A program made the translations under genes and the position numbers. This document shows positions 7,624 to 16,473 of a stretch of 50,592 bases of DNA, piece by piece. A model generated the notes under the pieces. The model had not been told where the DNA came from and searched no databases. It saw only the letters and a list, made by a program, of their open reading frames with translations. The stretch lies in the NCBI GenBank assembly GCA_002361935.1, contig DESD01000041.1:1-50592 (forward strand). Direction: 5' to 3'. Positions within the stretch are counted from its first letter, which is position 1. Each line of letters opens with the position of its first letter. This DNA comes from Ruminococcaceae bacterium UBA3323 (GTDB taxonomy: Bacteria > Bacillota > Clostridia > Oscillospirales > Acutalibacteraceae).

Positions 7624-7767
7624 CTATTTTTTGCAGCAAATGATACCAAGGATGATTACTACAATTGAAAGAATTCTTATAAGCCAAGCTGTTGGAAGGC
7701 AAATTGCTATAACGCAGCCTGCACCAAACGCAATCCACAAAAAATCCCTGCGGCACATCTTTTTCAT
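7624..7767 (-). CDS. 47-residue hydrophobic membrane peptide
   Basis: A small gene between thiN and spoVM. The product starts MKKMCRRDF, has two hydrophobic stretches (LWIAFGAGCVIAICLP and AWLIRILSIVVIILGIICC) split by a proline, and ends CCKK; five cysteines in 47 residues is notable. It probably crosses the membrane once or twice. The ATG at 7767 has AGAGGTG nine bases upstream, and the stop is 15 bases before the spoVM start, so the two are almost certainly co-transcribed. I recognise no named family. Its place next to spoVM suggests a sporulation or envelope role (inference). Confidence 0.72.
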   Translation of the reverse strand: MKKMCRRDFLWIAFGAGCVIAICLPTAWLIRILSIVVIILGIICCKK

Positions 7768-7818
7768 AATAGTAAACACCTCTTTTGCTGCATTTACTAT
7801 ATACTATGTAAAAGATTT

Positions 7819-8451
7819 TTAATCGTTACTCTGAATTAAAAGAATTGTTCCTTTACGAACTGAAATGGCAGCAGGACATCCCTTAAAGCAATTGCTTTGG
7901 GCATACTGCTCACATGGCTTCATATCCGTATTATCAAGCTCATAATAAGCACCTTTAATAGAAAGCCCGGAAACATCACCGAGAAAAGCAAACAGCGAAA
8001 AATACCTGTACTCACTGTCATCAATAATTATTTCATTTTGAACAAGCTGAAGCTTGTTTTGTCTGTTGATAATAGAGCATTTAACATTATTCTTTCTGCA
8101 ATAATCAAGACAAAGCATATTTGAATAATTATGGTCTGCCCTGTTTCCGATTGCACAGAAAATTTCAATTTCTTTAAATCCAAGCTCAACTGCATTTTTT
8201 ACACAATAAAAGGTGTCCGTAAAATCCTTTTCAGCAGGAAGCTTCATGATTTCGGTATCAACATCGGGAATCGGCGAAGAATCAAAATCTCCTATAATCA
8301 AATCGGGAATTATATTAACTTCGATACATTTTAAATAGCCAGAATCTGCAGCAATTATGTAAGCCTCATCGTTTAGTTTTTTCTTAAGAAAATCAAAATC
8401 ATTATCGGGTGCACCCGAAACAATGCTGCATTTTACTTTTTTATTTCCCAT
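7819..8451 (-). CDS. thiN: Thiamine pyrophosphokinase
   Basis: ThiN transfers pyrophosphate from ATP to thiamine, giving thiamine diphosphate. The 210-residue protein has the N-terminal catalytic domain motifs IIAADSGYLKCIE, PDLIIGDFDS and KLPAEKDFTDTFY, then AIGNRADHNYSNM, and a C-terminal beta domain that binds thiamine. Length matches the family (about 210). The ATG lies inside the end of rsgA, with AAGGA about 10 bases upstream; the genes overlap by 19 bases, implying translational coupling. In Bacillus subtilis rpe lies between the two; here it is missing. Confidence 0.95.
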   Translation of the reverse strand: MGNKKVKCSIVSGAPDNDFDFLKKKLNDEAYIIAADSGYLKCIEVNIIPDLIIGDFDSSPIPDVDTEIMKLPAEKDFTDTFYCVKNAVELGFKEIEIFCAIGNRADHNYSNMLCLDYCRKNNVKCSIINRQNKLQLVQNEIIIDDSEYRYFSLFAFLGDVSGLSIKGAYYELDNTDMKPCEQYAQSNCFKGCPAAISVRKGTILLIQSND

Positions 8452-9317
8452 TCCTTTATATCCTTAACATCGTTATACATCTGAATATAGCTATCGTGAC
8501 GACTTTTCTGAATTTCTCCGTTTTCTACTGCACTGCATACCGCACAGCCTTTTTCATTTATATGTGAACAGGTTGAAAACTTACACTGCCCAAAATATGG
8601 TTCAAATTCCCTGAAGCACTCAAATAAATCGTCCTTCAGTATTCTTTCGCACTTTTCAAAATCAAGCGAAGAAAAGCCCGGAGTATCCGCAACATATCCT
8701 CCGCAAACCTTAAACAGCTCCGAATGACGGGTTGTATGCTTCCCTCTTCCCAGCTTTTTACTTGTTTCCCCTGTTTTTAGGGTAAGTTCTTTATCAATTG
8801 AATTGAGAAGTGAAGATTTACCGACACCCGTATTACCTGTGAAAGCCGATATTTTGCCCTTTAAAAGGCTTTTCACCTCTTCTATGCCCCGCATATCAAC
8901 ATTGCTGCACTCAACGGTTTTAAAGCCGGAGGCTTTGTATATTTTCGCATAACGTTTATAGCTATCATCTACATCAGTTTTAGTTATAATAATAATCGGT
9001 TCGATTTTTTTATACTCAGCTATTGCAATCAGCTTATCAATAATAAAAGTATTGATGCCGGGATCAACAATTGAAGAAACAATAAAAAGCTGATCTAAAT
9101 TTGCAAGAGGAGGCCGAACAAGAGAATTTTTTCTTGGTAAAATGGCTTCTATTCTGTTTTCGGCATTTTCATTCACGGAAAATTTCACGTCATCTCCGAC
9201 TAAAGGTGATAAATTCAGTTTTCTGAAATTTCCGCGAGCCTTACACTCATAAACAGTCTCGGCGGTTTCCACATAATAGAAACCGCCTATACCTTTAATT
9301 ATTTTTCCGTTTATCAT
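8433..9317 (-). CDS. rsgA: Ribosome small-subunit-dependent GTPase A
   Basis: RsgA is a circularly permuted GTPase that acts late in 30S subunit assembly. The 294-residue protein shows an N-terminal OB-fold, the permuted GTPase motifs in order G4 (T112-KTD), G1 (G161-NTGVGKS) and G3 (D211-TPG), and the C-terminal zinc site C245, C250, H252, C258. It follows prkC by three bases; a GTPase of this type is a known phosphorylation target of PrkC in Bacillus (CpgA), so the linkage makes functional sense. No strong ribosome binding site is visible before the ATG at 9317, so translation is probably coupled to prkC. Confidence 0.97.
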   Translation of the reverse strand: MINGKIIKGIGGFYYVETAETVYECKARGNFRKLNLSPLVGDDVKFSVNENAENRIEAILPRKNSLVRPPLANLDQLFIVSSIVDPGINTFIIDKLIAIAEYKKIEPIIIITKTDVDDSYKRYAKIYKASGFKTVECSNVDMRGIEEVKSLLKGKISAFTGNTGVGKSSLLNSIDKELTLKTGETSKKLGRGKHTTRHSELFKVCGGYVADTPGFSSLDFEKCERILKDDLFECFREFEPYFGQCKFSTCSHINEKGCAVCSAVENGEIQKSRHDSYIQMYNDVKDIKEWEIKK

Positions 9318-9320
9318 ATA

Positions 9321-11312
9321 TTATTGTTGTGCCCCTTGATTGTTGTTGGAACTGTAGCTGCTGAAATCAAACATAACTTCCTTGTTGTCTTTATCAACAT
9401 TAATTATTGATTTCTGTGTTTCATTAAAACTTGAAAGCAGCACTTCAATCTCAATCTTGGAGTCTGCCTCAGCTTCCACAGGGAAGCTGGCTGTTGTACC
9501 GTCAAGTCTTACACGGGAGGAACTATTCTGCGTTCCGTCTACATAAATAATTACATTATCATAAACATAATCGCTGTTATCTCCGTAAACAGCAGGCAAC
9601 AAAACATTAACAAGCACCTTATAATCAACAGGCGCTTCCGTTGTTGTAATACCGGTTGATACAGTAAGGGTTATTTTAGTATCTTCTTTAAGGAAGTTCC
9701 CCTCAGTCTGTGACTGAGCAATAACGGTATCCTTTGGCTTCGGACTATCCTCTGTTTTAAAATACAGATTGTTAAAACCGGATTTTTTCAGAAAAGAAAC
9801 TGCATCGTCCTTGCTTAAATTAACAACATTCGGCATTTTGATGTTCTGAACAGCGGTTGTTGTAGGACCGGTTGAAACAAAAACCGTAATTAAGGTATCC
9901 TTTGATACATAAGAATTCAGCTTCGGCTCGGTGTAAATTACATTGCCCTCTTCCACAGAGTCACTGTCAACCTTTGCAAATTTAATATTTGTCAAGCCCT
10001 CCTGAGAAAGCCTTTGCTCGGCTCTTTCCTGTGTAAGGCCAACAACATTGGGAACAATAATGTCCTCAATCGACTGTGCAACAGTCAGTGTTACAGTAGT
10101 TCCTGCCATTACTCGTTCTTCGGCAGCAGGATTCTGTGCAATAATTGTTCCGGGCTCATAATCACTTGTTTTTTCAAACGCCGAAACGAAATTAAAATCA
10201 TACTCCTTGTTTGAAATAACTTCATCATAAGACATACCAACAAAGTTATCAAGCTTTATTGAATTCTTGCCGACACCCTTGGTGAGTATCAGAACAAGAG
10301 CAACAATTGCAACAGCAAGAATAACCAAACCGCTTATTGTTGCAACAATCATTTTCTTTTTATTCTTTTTTTCCAATGCTGCATCCACCGCATCCGTTTC
10401 ATTACTATCGGATATAAATTCATCATTTCTGATAAATTTAGTAGGCTGCTTATCAACAGCATATGAATAATCAAATGTTGCATTCGGATTTGAGCTGACC
10501 TCTTCAAGATCAAGCAGCATTTCCGTTGCTGTCTGATATCTTTCAAGCGGATTTTTCTGCATGGCATGAACGCATATCTGCTCAAGTCCGATAGGGATAT
10601 CCGGATTTATATCCGTAACTCTTTTGGCGGTATTCTTAACCTGCATAAGTGCAACGGAAACTGCGCTGTCACCCTCAAATGGAACTCTTCCGGCAAGCAT
10701 TTCATAAAAAACTACGCCAAGAGAATAAATATCGGCTCTTTCGTCTGTAGGCTTTCCCTGTGCCTGTTCGGGAGAAATGTAATGAACCGAGCCGATTGCG
10801 TTTTCCGTTAAGGTTTCCGTCTGCGTTCTTGCAAAACGGGCAATGCCGAAATCCGTTACTTTAATATCACCTGTCTGAAGCAGCATAATGTTCTGCGGCT
10901 TAATATCCCTGTGAACAATACCTTTATCATGGGCATGCTGAAGAGCTTTAAGAACCTGCGAAATGAAGAACACGGCATCATTCCATGTAATTCTTCCCTG
11001 CTTCTGAATATACTCCTTAAGTGTAATTCCGTCAACATATTCCATAACTATGTATTGAATTCTGTCGCCGAAACTAACATCATAAACCTTAACAATATTC
11101 GGATGAGATAAAACTGCAATTGCCTTGGATTCATTCTTAAACCTTCTTACAAATTCATCATCGTTTGCAAATTCATCCTTCAATATTTTCACGGCAACGA
11201 TTCTGTCATCAACATTATCATAAGCCTTATAAACAACAGACATTCCGCCAACGCCTATAATTTCGTGAATTTCATATCTGCCGTCTAATCTTTTTCCAAC
11301 ATAATTTTCCAT
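9321..11312 (-). CDS. prkC: Serine/threonine protein kinase with PASTA domains (PrkC)
   Basis: This membrane kinase senses cell-wall fragments and phosphorylates cytoplasmic targets in growth, division and spore germination. The kinase domain (about 1-270) has the glycine loop GVGGMS, the AVKIL lysine, HRDIKPQN, DFG and SPEQ. A charged linker and one membrane segment (about 320-345, MIVATISGLVILAVAIVALV) follow, then three extracellular PASTA repeats and a final beta-rich domain of about 110 residues that may correspond to the Ig-like domain of Bacillus PrkC, ending in a Ser/Asn tail. The ATG at 11312 with GGGAG five bases upstream is preferred over a GTG two codons earlier, which overlaps that site. 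It is paired with its phosphatase PrpC upstream. Confidence 0.97.
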   Translation of the reverse strand: MENYVGKRLDGRYEIHEIIGVGGMSVVYKAYDNVDDRIVAVKILKDEFANDDEFVRRFKNESKAIAVLSHPNIVKVYDVSFGDRIQYIVMEYVDGITLKEYIQKQGRITWNDAVFFISQVLKALQHAHDKGIVHRDIKPQNIMLLQTGDIKVTDFGIARFARTQTETLTENAIGSVHYISPEQAQGKPTDERADIYSLGVVFYEMLAGRVPFEGDSAVSVALMQVKNTAKRVTDINPDIPIGLEQICVHAMQKNPLERYQTATEMLLDLEEVSSNPNATFDYSYAVDKQPTKFIRNDEFISDSNETDAVDAALEKKNKKKMIVATISGLVILAVAIVALVLILTKGVGKNSIKLDNFVGMSYDEVISNKEYDFNFVSAFEKTSDYEPGTIIAQNPAAEERVMAGTTVTLTVAQSIEDIIVPNVVGLTQERAEQRLSQEGLTNIKFAKVDSDSVEEGNVIYTEPKLNSYVSKDTLITVFVSTGPTTTAVQNIKMPNVVNLSKDDAVSFLKKSGFNNLYFKTEDSPKPKDTVIAQSQTEGNFLKEDTKITLTVSTGITTTEAPVDYKVLVNVLLPAVYGDNSDYVYDNVIIYVDGTQNSSSRVRLDGTTASFPVEAEADSKIEIEVLLSSFNETQKSIINVDKDNKEVMFDFSSYSSNNNQGAQQ

Positions 11313-11324
11313 AAGCACTCCCGA

Positions 11325-12050
11325 TTATTTTGAGATAGCAACAACCGTTACATTGTCTCCGCCGCCGTTATGATTTGCTTTTTTTACAAGTCTGTCTGCA
11401 AAAGCATAATACTTTCCGTCCTGAACCTCATTTATCATTTCATCGTCTGAAACGTAATTTGAAAGCCCGTCGGTACAAAGTATCAATACATCCTCATCAT
11501 TAAGCTCCACTTCATCAAAATCAACATCAATTATTTTTTCAGCACCAATGGCTCTTGTTATTTTATTCTTATTCGGATGATGCTCCGCTTCTTCCTTCGT
11601 TATTTTTCCGATATCAACAAGCGTTTGAACATAGCTGTGATCCGTTGTGATCTGGCTGAGCCTGCCGTTATATATATAAGCACGGCTGTCGCCTGCATGT
11701 GCAATAAATGCATAACCGTTTTTTACAATTGCACATACAACGGTTGTTCCCATTCCTCTTAATTCCGGATCGGCTTCCGCCATATCATAAACTTCCATAT
11801 TAGCGGCCGTTAATGCAGAATCAAGCATATTTCTTATAGAGGAATCCCGCATATTTTCTCTGTATGAAGCATTGATTTTATCGCTTATTACTTTAACGGC
11901 AAGAGCCGAAGCAATATTCCCTCCTGCGTGACCGCCCATACCGTCACATACAATTGCCCACGCAACCTCATCCGGAAATTCGCCTACAGCATATGCGTCC
12001 TGATTGGAAGATCTTACAATGCCTTTATCTGTTTTAGCAACAATTTTCAA
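11325..12050 (-). CDS. prpC: PP2C-type serine/threonine phosphatase PrpC
   Basis: PrpC removes phosphate from PrkC and its targets. The 241-residue protein has the PP2C metal motifs: SNQD (15-18), D36-GMGGH41, GDSRAY, CTDGL and GGGDNVT near the end. Length matches the family. The start codon is TTG, with GAGGTGA five bases upstream, immediately after the rlmN stop; there is no nearer ATG. It lies 12 bases before prkC, the usual kinase/phosphatase pair. Confidence 0.97.
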   Translation of the reverse strand: MKIVAKTDKGIVRSSNQDAYAVGEFPDEVAWAIVCDGMGGHAGGNIASALAVKVISDKINASYRENMRDSSIRNMLDSALTAANMEVYDMAEADPELRGMGTTVVCAIVKNGYAFIAHAGDSRAYIYNGRLSQITTDHSYVQTLVDIGKITKEEAEHHPNKNKITRAIGAEKIIDVDFDEVELNDEDVLILCTDGLSNYVSDDEMINEVQDGKYYAFADRLVKKANHNGGGDNVTVVAISK

Positions 12051-13085
12051 TTACTTCACCTCGTTTCTTTTTCTTCGGAGCTGACCGCAGGAAGCATTTA
12101 TATCGCTTCCGAGCGTTCTTCTTATTGTAGCATTAATTCCATTATTTTTCAATACATCGGCAAATCTGTAAATGTTTTCTTCACTGCTTCTTATATTTCC
12201 CCGCTCTGCAACATCATTTACGGGAATCAAATTAACATGGCAAAGCATGCCGTGAAGTCTGTCTGAAAGCTCTTTTGCACATTCAAAGGTATCATTTACA
12301 TTGTTTATCAGCGTATATTCAAAAGATACTCTTCTGTTTGTTTTATTTATATATTCCCTGCAAGCTTTAATAACAGCATCTATTCCCCATTTGTGATTTA
12401 CAGGCATTGTGCGGCTTCTGATTAAATCATTGGGAGCATGAAGAGAAATGGTTAAAGTAATCGGCAATTCTTCGTTCATTAAGTCATAAATCCTCGGAAC
12501 AATGCCGCACGTTGAAAGAGTTATATTTCTCATGGAAATATTAAGCCCGTTTTCATTATTGACATTATGCAGAAATTTAATAACATTTTCATAATTATCA
12601 AGCGGTTCACCGATTCCCATTAAAACAATATGAGAAATTCTGATGTTTAAATCTTTCTGTGCACAATGAAGCTGGCTTTCTATTTCTCCTGCTTCAAGAT
12701 TACGTTTAAAGCCTGCAAGAGTTGAGGCGCAGAAAGTGCATCCCATTTTGCATCCTACCTGGCTTGAAACACAAATCGTATAGCCGTATTTATATTTCAT
12801 TACAACAGACTCAATATATTCGCCGTCATATAATTTAAAAAGATATTTAACCGTTTCATCAAGGCCAGAAACATATTTTTGCTCTATTCTGCAATCGGAA
12901 ATAAAATAAGCTTCAGCCAGCCTTTTTCTTAAATCCTTAGAAAGATTAGTCATTTCCTCAAAGGAAGAAACGCCGTATTTATGAAGCCACTCATAAATCT
13001 GTCCGGAGCGAAACCTTGGCAGTCCGAGAGCAAGTATTTCACTGTTCAGTTCATCAAAGCTTAAAGATTTAATATCCCGTTTCAT
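12051..13085 (-). CDS. rlmN: 23S rRNA A2503/tRNA A37 C2-methyltransferase RlmN
   Basis: RlmN is a radical SAM methyltransferase that makes m2A2503 in 23S rRNA and m2A37 in some tRNAs. The 344-residue protein has the cluster motif C112-KMG-C116-TF-C119. The two catalytic cysteines are also visible: C105, seven residues before the cluster as in E. coli, and C333 in the ending DINASCGQL. It starts directly after the rsmB stop, with AGAGGA just upstream, and abuts the prpC TTG start at its end, so the three are co-translated. Confidence 0.97.
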   Translation of the reverse strand: MKRDIKSLSFDELNSEILALGLPRFRSGQIYEWLHKYGVSSFEEMTNLSKDLRKRLAEAYFISDCRIEQKYVSGLDETVKYLFKLYDGEYIESVVMKYKYGYTICVSSQVGCKMGCTFCASTLAGFKRNLEAGEIESQLHCAQKDLNIRISHIVLMGIGEPLDNYENVIKFLHNVNNENGLNISMRNITLSTCGIVPRIYDLMNEELPITLTISLHAPNDLIRSRTMPVNHKWGIDAVIKACREYINKTNRRVSFEYTLINNVNDTFECAKELSDRLHGMLCHVNLIPVNDVAERGNIRSSEENIYRFADVLKNNGINATIRRTLGSDINASCGQLRRKRNEVK

Positions 13086-14321
13086 TTAGTTCCTCTCGAT
13101 TATTGCATAAAAAAATCCATCTCCGCCGTTTTCGGACGGAAAAGTTGTTACACTTTCCAAAACAGAAAAGCCCGAATTCTCCGAAACAAATTTTTCAACA
13201 ACCTTTTCATTTTCACGCTTATTCAGCGTGCAGGTTGAGTAAAGCAGTCTGCCGCCTTCTTTTAAATATTTTGAAGAAGTATTCAGAATTTCAAACTGCA
13301 GATCGGGCAATTCCTTTATACTGTCCAAATCTTTATAGCGGATTTCTGGCTTTCTTCGAATGATTCCGAAACCGCTGCAGGGAACATCGCATATAATTTT
13401 ATCAGCACGCGGAAGCGCTGAATGAAATTCCGTTCCGTTATTCATCATAGCAGTAATGGACGTTAATCCAAGCCTTGCAGCTCCTTCTTTAATCAGATTT
13501 ACTCTATGCTCATGAATATCAAATGCATAAATTTTTCCTTTATCGTTCATAAGCGATGCAGCTGTAAAAGCCTTTCCGCCGGGAGCAGAACAAATATCAA
13601 AAACGACATCATTTTCATCAAATCCAAGCGCCTTAACGGCATTATAGCAGGATAAATCTTCTATATGAAACAGTCCGTTCTGAAAAGCACGGCACTTTTT
13701 CAAATCAAAGGAAGACTTTATAACAACCAAATCACTGAATATCTCGCCGTCTATACCGTCACAATTCAGCTCATACAAAAGCTCATCTGCATCTGCAAAA
13801 ATCTTGTTAGGAACAGCAAATACAGGTGCACTTTCATTTAAAGATGGCAAAAAGGCGTCAACCGTTTCTTTTCCGTATGCCTTATACCACATATTAATAA
13901 GGTGATGCGGAACGGAATATTTTACACTTATATCCGCTAAATTCTCAATATCCAATCTATTTCTGTCTGCATTATGTAAAACAGCATTAATCAGCTTTGA
14001 ATAATAAGAAAGTCCATTCCTGTTTGCAAGTTCAACACTTTCATTAATGGCTGCACTTGACGGCACCTTGTCCATAAAGTAAAGCTGATAAACACCCATT
14101 CTCAATATAACAAGTATCTTGGGCTTAGGCTTTTTACAAAATTCCGAAATAATGCTGTCTATTGTAATTTTTCTTTCAACAACTCCGTAAACAAGCCTTG
14201 TTATGAATGATTTTCCCTCGCTTATTTCTGATACAGCGCTGTCAATCGCTATATTTGAATATGCATCATCATAAAAGATTTTATACAGAGTTTCAAAAGC
14301 TATCTGTCTTGAACTCTTCAT
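13086..14321 (-). CDS. rsmB: 16S rRNA (cytosine-967-C5)-methyltransferase RsmB
   Basis: RsmB makes m5C967 in 16S rRNA. The 411-residue protein has an N-terminal NusB-like RNA-binding domain (about 1-130) and a C-terminal SAM methyltransferase domain with CSAPGGKAF (SAM loop), CDVPCSG and STCTLNKREN, which carry the two cysteines of the m5C mechanism. The ATG shares one base with the stop of the upstream protease gene (TAATG). Its orthologue YloM is in the same relative place in Bacillus. Confidence 0.95.
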   Translation of the reverse strand: MKSSRQIAFETLYKIFYDDAYSNIAIDSAVSEISEGKSFITRLVYGVVERKITIDSIISEFCKKPKPKILVILRMGVYQLYFMDKVPSSAAINESVELANRNGLSYYSKLINAVLHNADRNRLDIENLADISVKYSVPHHLINMWYKAYGKETVDAFLPSLNESAPVFAVPNKIFADADELLYELNCDGIDGEIFSDLVVIKSSFDLKKCRAFQNGLFHIEDLSCYNAVKALGFDENDVVFDICSAPGGKAFTAASLMNDKGKIYAFDIHEHRVNLIKEGAARLGLTSITAMMNNGTEFHSALPRADKIICDVPCSGFGIIRRKPEIRYKDLDSIKELPDLQFEILNTSSKYLKEGGRLLYSTCTLNKRENEKVVEKFVSENSGFSVLESVTTFPSENGGDGFFYAIIERN

Positions 14322-15019
14322 TATCTTTTCCTATTTGCCAGAATGAACAGTCTTAACAGAGTTGCAAGAGCAGAGGCAAGGGCAGCAACATAGGTTAACG
14401 CAGCAGCCGTCAGCACCTTTTTTGCCCCCTGATATTCTTCTGCAGCCAAAAATCCGTTGTCCTGAATGGTTCTCAGTGCTCTTGAAGAGGCATTGAATTC
14501 AACAGGAAGGGTTATAAGCTGAAATAATGCAACTGCACCATAAAGAGCAATACCGATATAAACCAGCGGATCAAATGCGAAGAAAAAGCCAAGTAAAGCA
14601 AGAGGAATTCCGGCAGTTGAACCGATATTTGTTAAGGGAATAACCATATTGCGGATTTTAAGCGGAAAATAGCTTTCTGCATGCTGGCAGGCATGACCTG
14701 CTTCATGACAGGCAACGCCTACAGCGGCAATACTTTTGGAATCAAAAACATCTTCAGAAAGGCAAATTTCCTTTGTTCTCGGATTATAATGATCCGTTAA
14801 GCTGCCCGAAATCCGTTTTATCTTAACATCGGTAATCCCATTGAGCTGTAAAAGCCTGTATGCAGCTTCAGCACCTGTTAATCCCCTTGCGTTTCTGATT
14901 TGACTGTATTTATTAAAGCTTGACTTAACTTTAGACTGACAGATAAGTGCAAAAATAAACACAGGAATCATAATAAAACCCGTAAGATAGTATGTTAAAT
15001 AAGTTCCCATTTCATTCAC
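14321..15019 (-). CDS. YugP-type neutral zinc metallopeptidase
   Basis: A 232-residue membrane protein of the putative neutral zinc metallopeptidase family. It has an N-terminal membrane segment (YLTYYLTGFIMIPVFIFALIC), the HEAGH zinc site (ACHEAGHACQHAE), then several hydrophobic segments (LALLGFFFAFDPLVYIGIALYG, and another near the C-terminus). NPRTKEICLSEDVF before the zinc site is typical. Substrates are not known. The annotated GTG at 15019 follows AAAGG closely; an ATG three codons later (15010) is also possible. It lies between fmt and rsmB, a place with no gene in the Bacillus subtilis cluster. Confidence 0.9.
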   Translation of the reverse strand: MNEMGTYLTYYLTGFIMIPVFIFALICQSKVKSSFNKYSQIRNARGLTGAEAAYRLLQLNGITDVKIKRISGSLTDHYNPRTKEICLSEDVFDSKSIAAVGVACHEAGHACQHAESYFPLKIRNMVIPLTNIGSTAGIPLALLGFFFAFDPLVYIGIALYGAVALFQLITLPVEFNASSRALRTIQDNGFLAAEEYQGAKKVLTAAALTYVAALASALATLLRLFILANRKR

Positions 15020-15054
15020 AAGCCTTTCTTTTTGCTAATTCTGTGTCAATATGA

Positions 15055-16008
15055 TCAACAGATTGATGAATCATGTAATTCTCCGATAAACTGACCAATT
15101 TCTACTTTATTCCCTGCCAAAAAAGATTTGGCATCCATTCTTTTTTTTCCGTCGGGCTGCAGTTCAATAATGTCAATACATCTGCCGTCTCCGCAGGAAA
15201 CCGTAATAACATTTTTAGTATTAACAATTTTTCCTGCTTCATTGCCATTTTCCCGGCTTAAAACAGATTTGTGAATTTTAACGTTCTTTCCGTTTATAAC
15301 AGTCGAAGCGCATGGCCATGATTGCAGCCCTCTGATTTGATTATGAATTTGAAATGCCGTTTTATTCCAGTCAATACTACTCATAGATTTATTAATCATT
15401 GCGGCATAGCCAAAATCGCCGTCAGGCTGAGGAACAGGATTTGTTTTTCCGTTTTCAATTAAATCAATTGTTTGCATAAGTGCATCAGCACCGATAACCG
15501 AAAGTCTGTCAAACAATTCTTCAGAGGTTTCATTTATATCAATCTCAGTTTCTTCGGTAAACAAAATATCGCCGGTATCAATTCCGATATCCATTTGCTG
15601 AACGCATACACCTGTCTTCTCATCACCGTTAAGCACAGCCCATTGAATAGGAGCAGCGCCACGATACTTAGGCAAAAGAGAAGCATGCACATTAATACAG
15701 CCATACTTTGGATAATCAAGAATACTTTTTGGCAATATTTTACCATAAGCAACAACAACCATTAAATCAGGGCTTAATGTCTTGATTGCTTCAAAAGCTT
15801 CTTCATTTTTTAAAGTTGCAGGCTGATAAACAGGAATATTATTTTCAACTGCCAAAGCTTTAACAGGCGGCGGTGTTAAAAGCTGCTTTCTACCAACCTT
15901 TTTGTCCGGCTGTGTAAAAACAGCCAAAACATTGCAGTTTTCACTTTTAATAAGCTTTTCAAGACATGGCACGGCAAAATCAGGGGTGCCCATAAAAACA
16001 ATATTCAT
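15055..16008 (-). CDS. fmt: Methionyl-tRNA formyltransferase
   Basis: Fmt formylates Met-tRNA(fMet) with 10-formyltetrahydrofolate to make the initiator. The 317-residue protein opens MNIVFMGTPDFAVP, has the catalytic segment VHASLLPKYRGAAPIQWA with its His, and the conserved DIGIDTGDIL, followed by the C-terminal tRNA-binding domain. Length matches the family. The ATG shares one base with the def stop (TAATG), so it is coupled to the deformylase that later removes the formyl group. Confidence 0.98.
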   Translation of the reverse strand: MNIVFMGTPDFAVPCLEKLIKSENCNVLAVFTQPDKKVGRKQLLTPPPVKALAVENNIPVYQPATLKNEEAFEAIKTLSPDLMVVVAYGKILPKSILDYPKYGCINVHASLLPKYRGAAPIQWAVLNGDEKTGVCVQQMDIGIDTGDILFTEETEIDINETSEELFDRLSVIGADALMQTIDLIENGKTNPVPQPDGDFGYAAMINKSMSSIDWNKTAFQIHNQIRGLQSWPCASTVINGKNVKIHKSVLSRENGNEAGKIVNTKNVITVSCGDGRCIDIIELQPDGKKRMDAKSFLAGNKVEIGQFIGELHDSSIC

Positions 16009-16463
16009 TAACCCTCAACAACTCCGTCAATAACTTTTGATGTAAATAAAATGCCGTCCAAATGATCAATCTCATGGCAGAAAGCTCTCGCCTTAAGACC
16101 TTCACCTGTAAATACCTGCCATTTACCCTCTCTGTTCTGCGCCTTAACCTGCACTTTCATAGGGCGAATCGTAGTGCCCCATTTGCCCGGGAGAGAAAGG
16201 CAGCCTTCCTGCTCTCTCTGTTCTCCCTCTTTAAGCGTTATTTCAGGATTGACGAGCTCCATAGGGCCATCCCCAACATCAATTACAACAACTCTTTTTA
16301 ACATTCCAACCTGAACAGCAGCAAGCCCAACACCGTTTTCTTTATACATTGTTTCAAGCATATCATCAATAAGCGTTGCAAGCTTTTCATCAAACTTTTC
16401 AATTGTGCGGCTTTTTTTGCTTAAAATAGGATCTCCTACTTTAACTATATTTCTTAATGCCAT
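16008..16463 (-). CDS. def: Peptide deformylase
   Basis: A metal-dependent hydrolase that removes the N-formyl group from new proteins. All three family motifs are present in the 151 residues: GVGLAAVQVG, EGCLSLPG with the metal-binding Cys, and HEIDHLDG with the two metal His residues and the catalytic Glu. The ATG has GGAG seven bases upstream. It lies ten bases after priA and directly before fmt. Confidence 0.98.
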   Translation of the reverse strand: MALRNIVKVGDPILSKKSRTIEKFDEKLATLIDDMLETMYKENGVGLAAVQVGMLKRVVVIDVGDGPMELVNPEITLKEGEQREQEGCLSLPGKWGTTIRPMKVQVKAQNREGKWQVFTGEGLKARAFCHEIDHLDGILFTSKVIDGVVEG

Positions 16464-16473
16464 TTATATTCTC

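Noticed and set aside
7768..7818. Sigma-E promoter in front of the 47-residue gene
   Set aside because: CATAGTAT resembles a -10, but no acceptable -35 lies 14-15 bases upstream, so co-transcription with thiN is simpler.
7465..7822. Two short open frames on the + strand (67 and 63 codons) in the spoVM region
   Set aside because: They are opposite spoVM and the 47-residue gene, cross the terminator, and have no ribosome binding site; the - strand frames have both good sites and family similarity.
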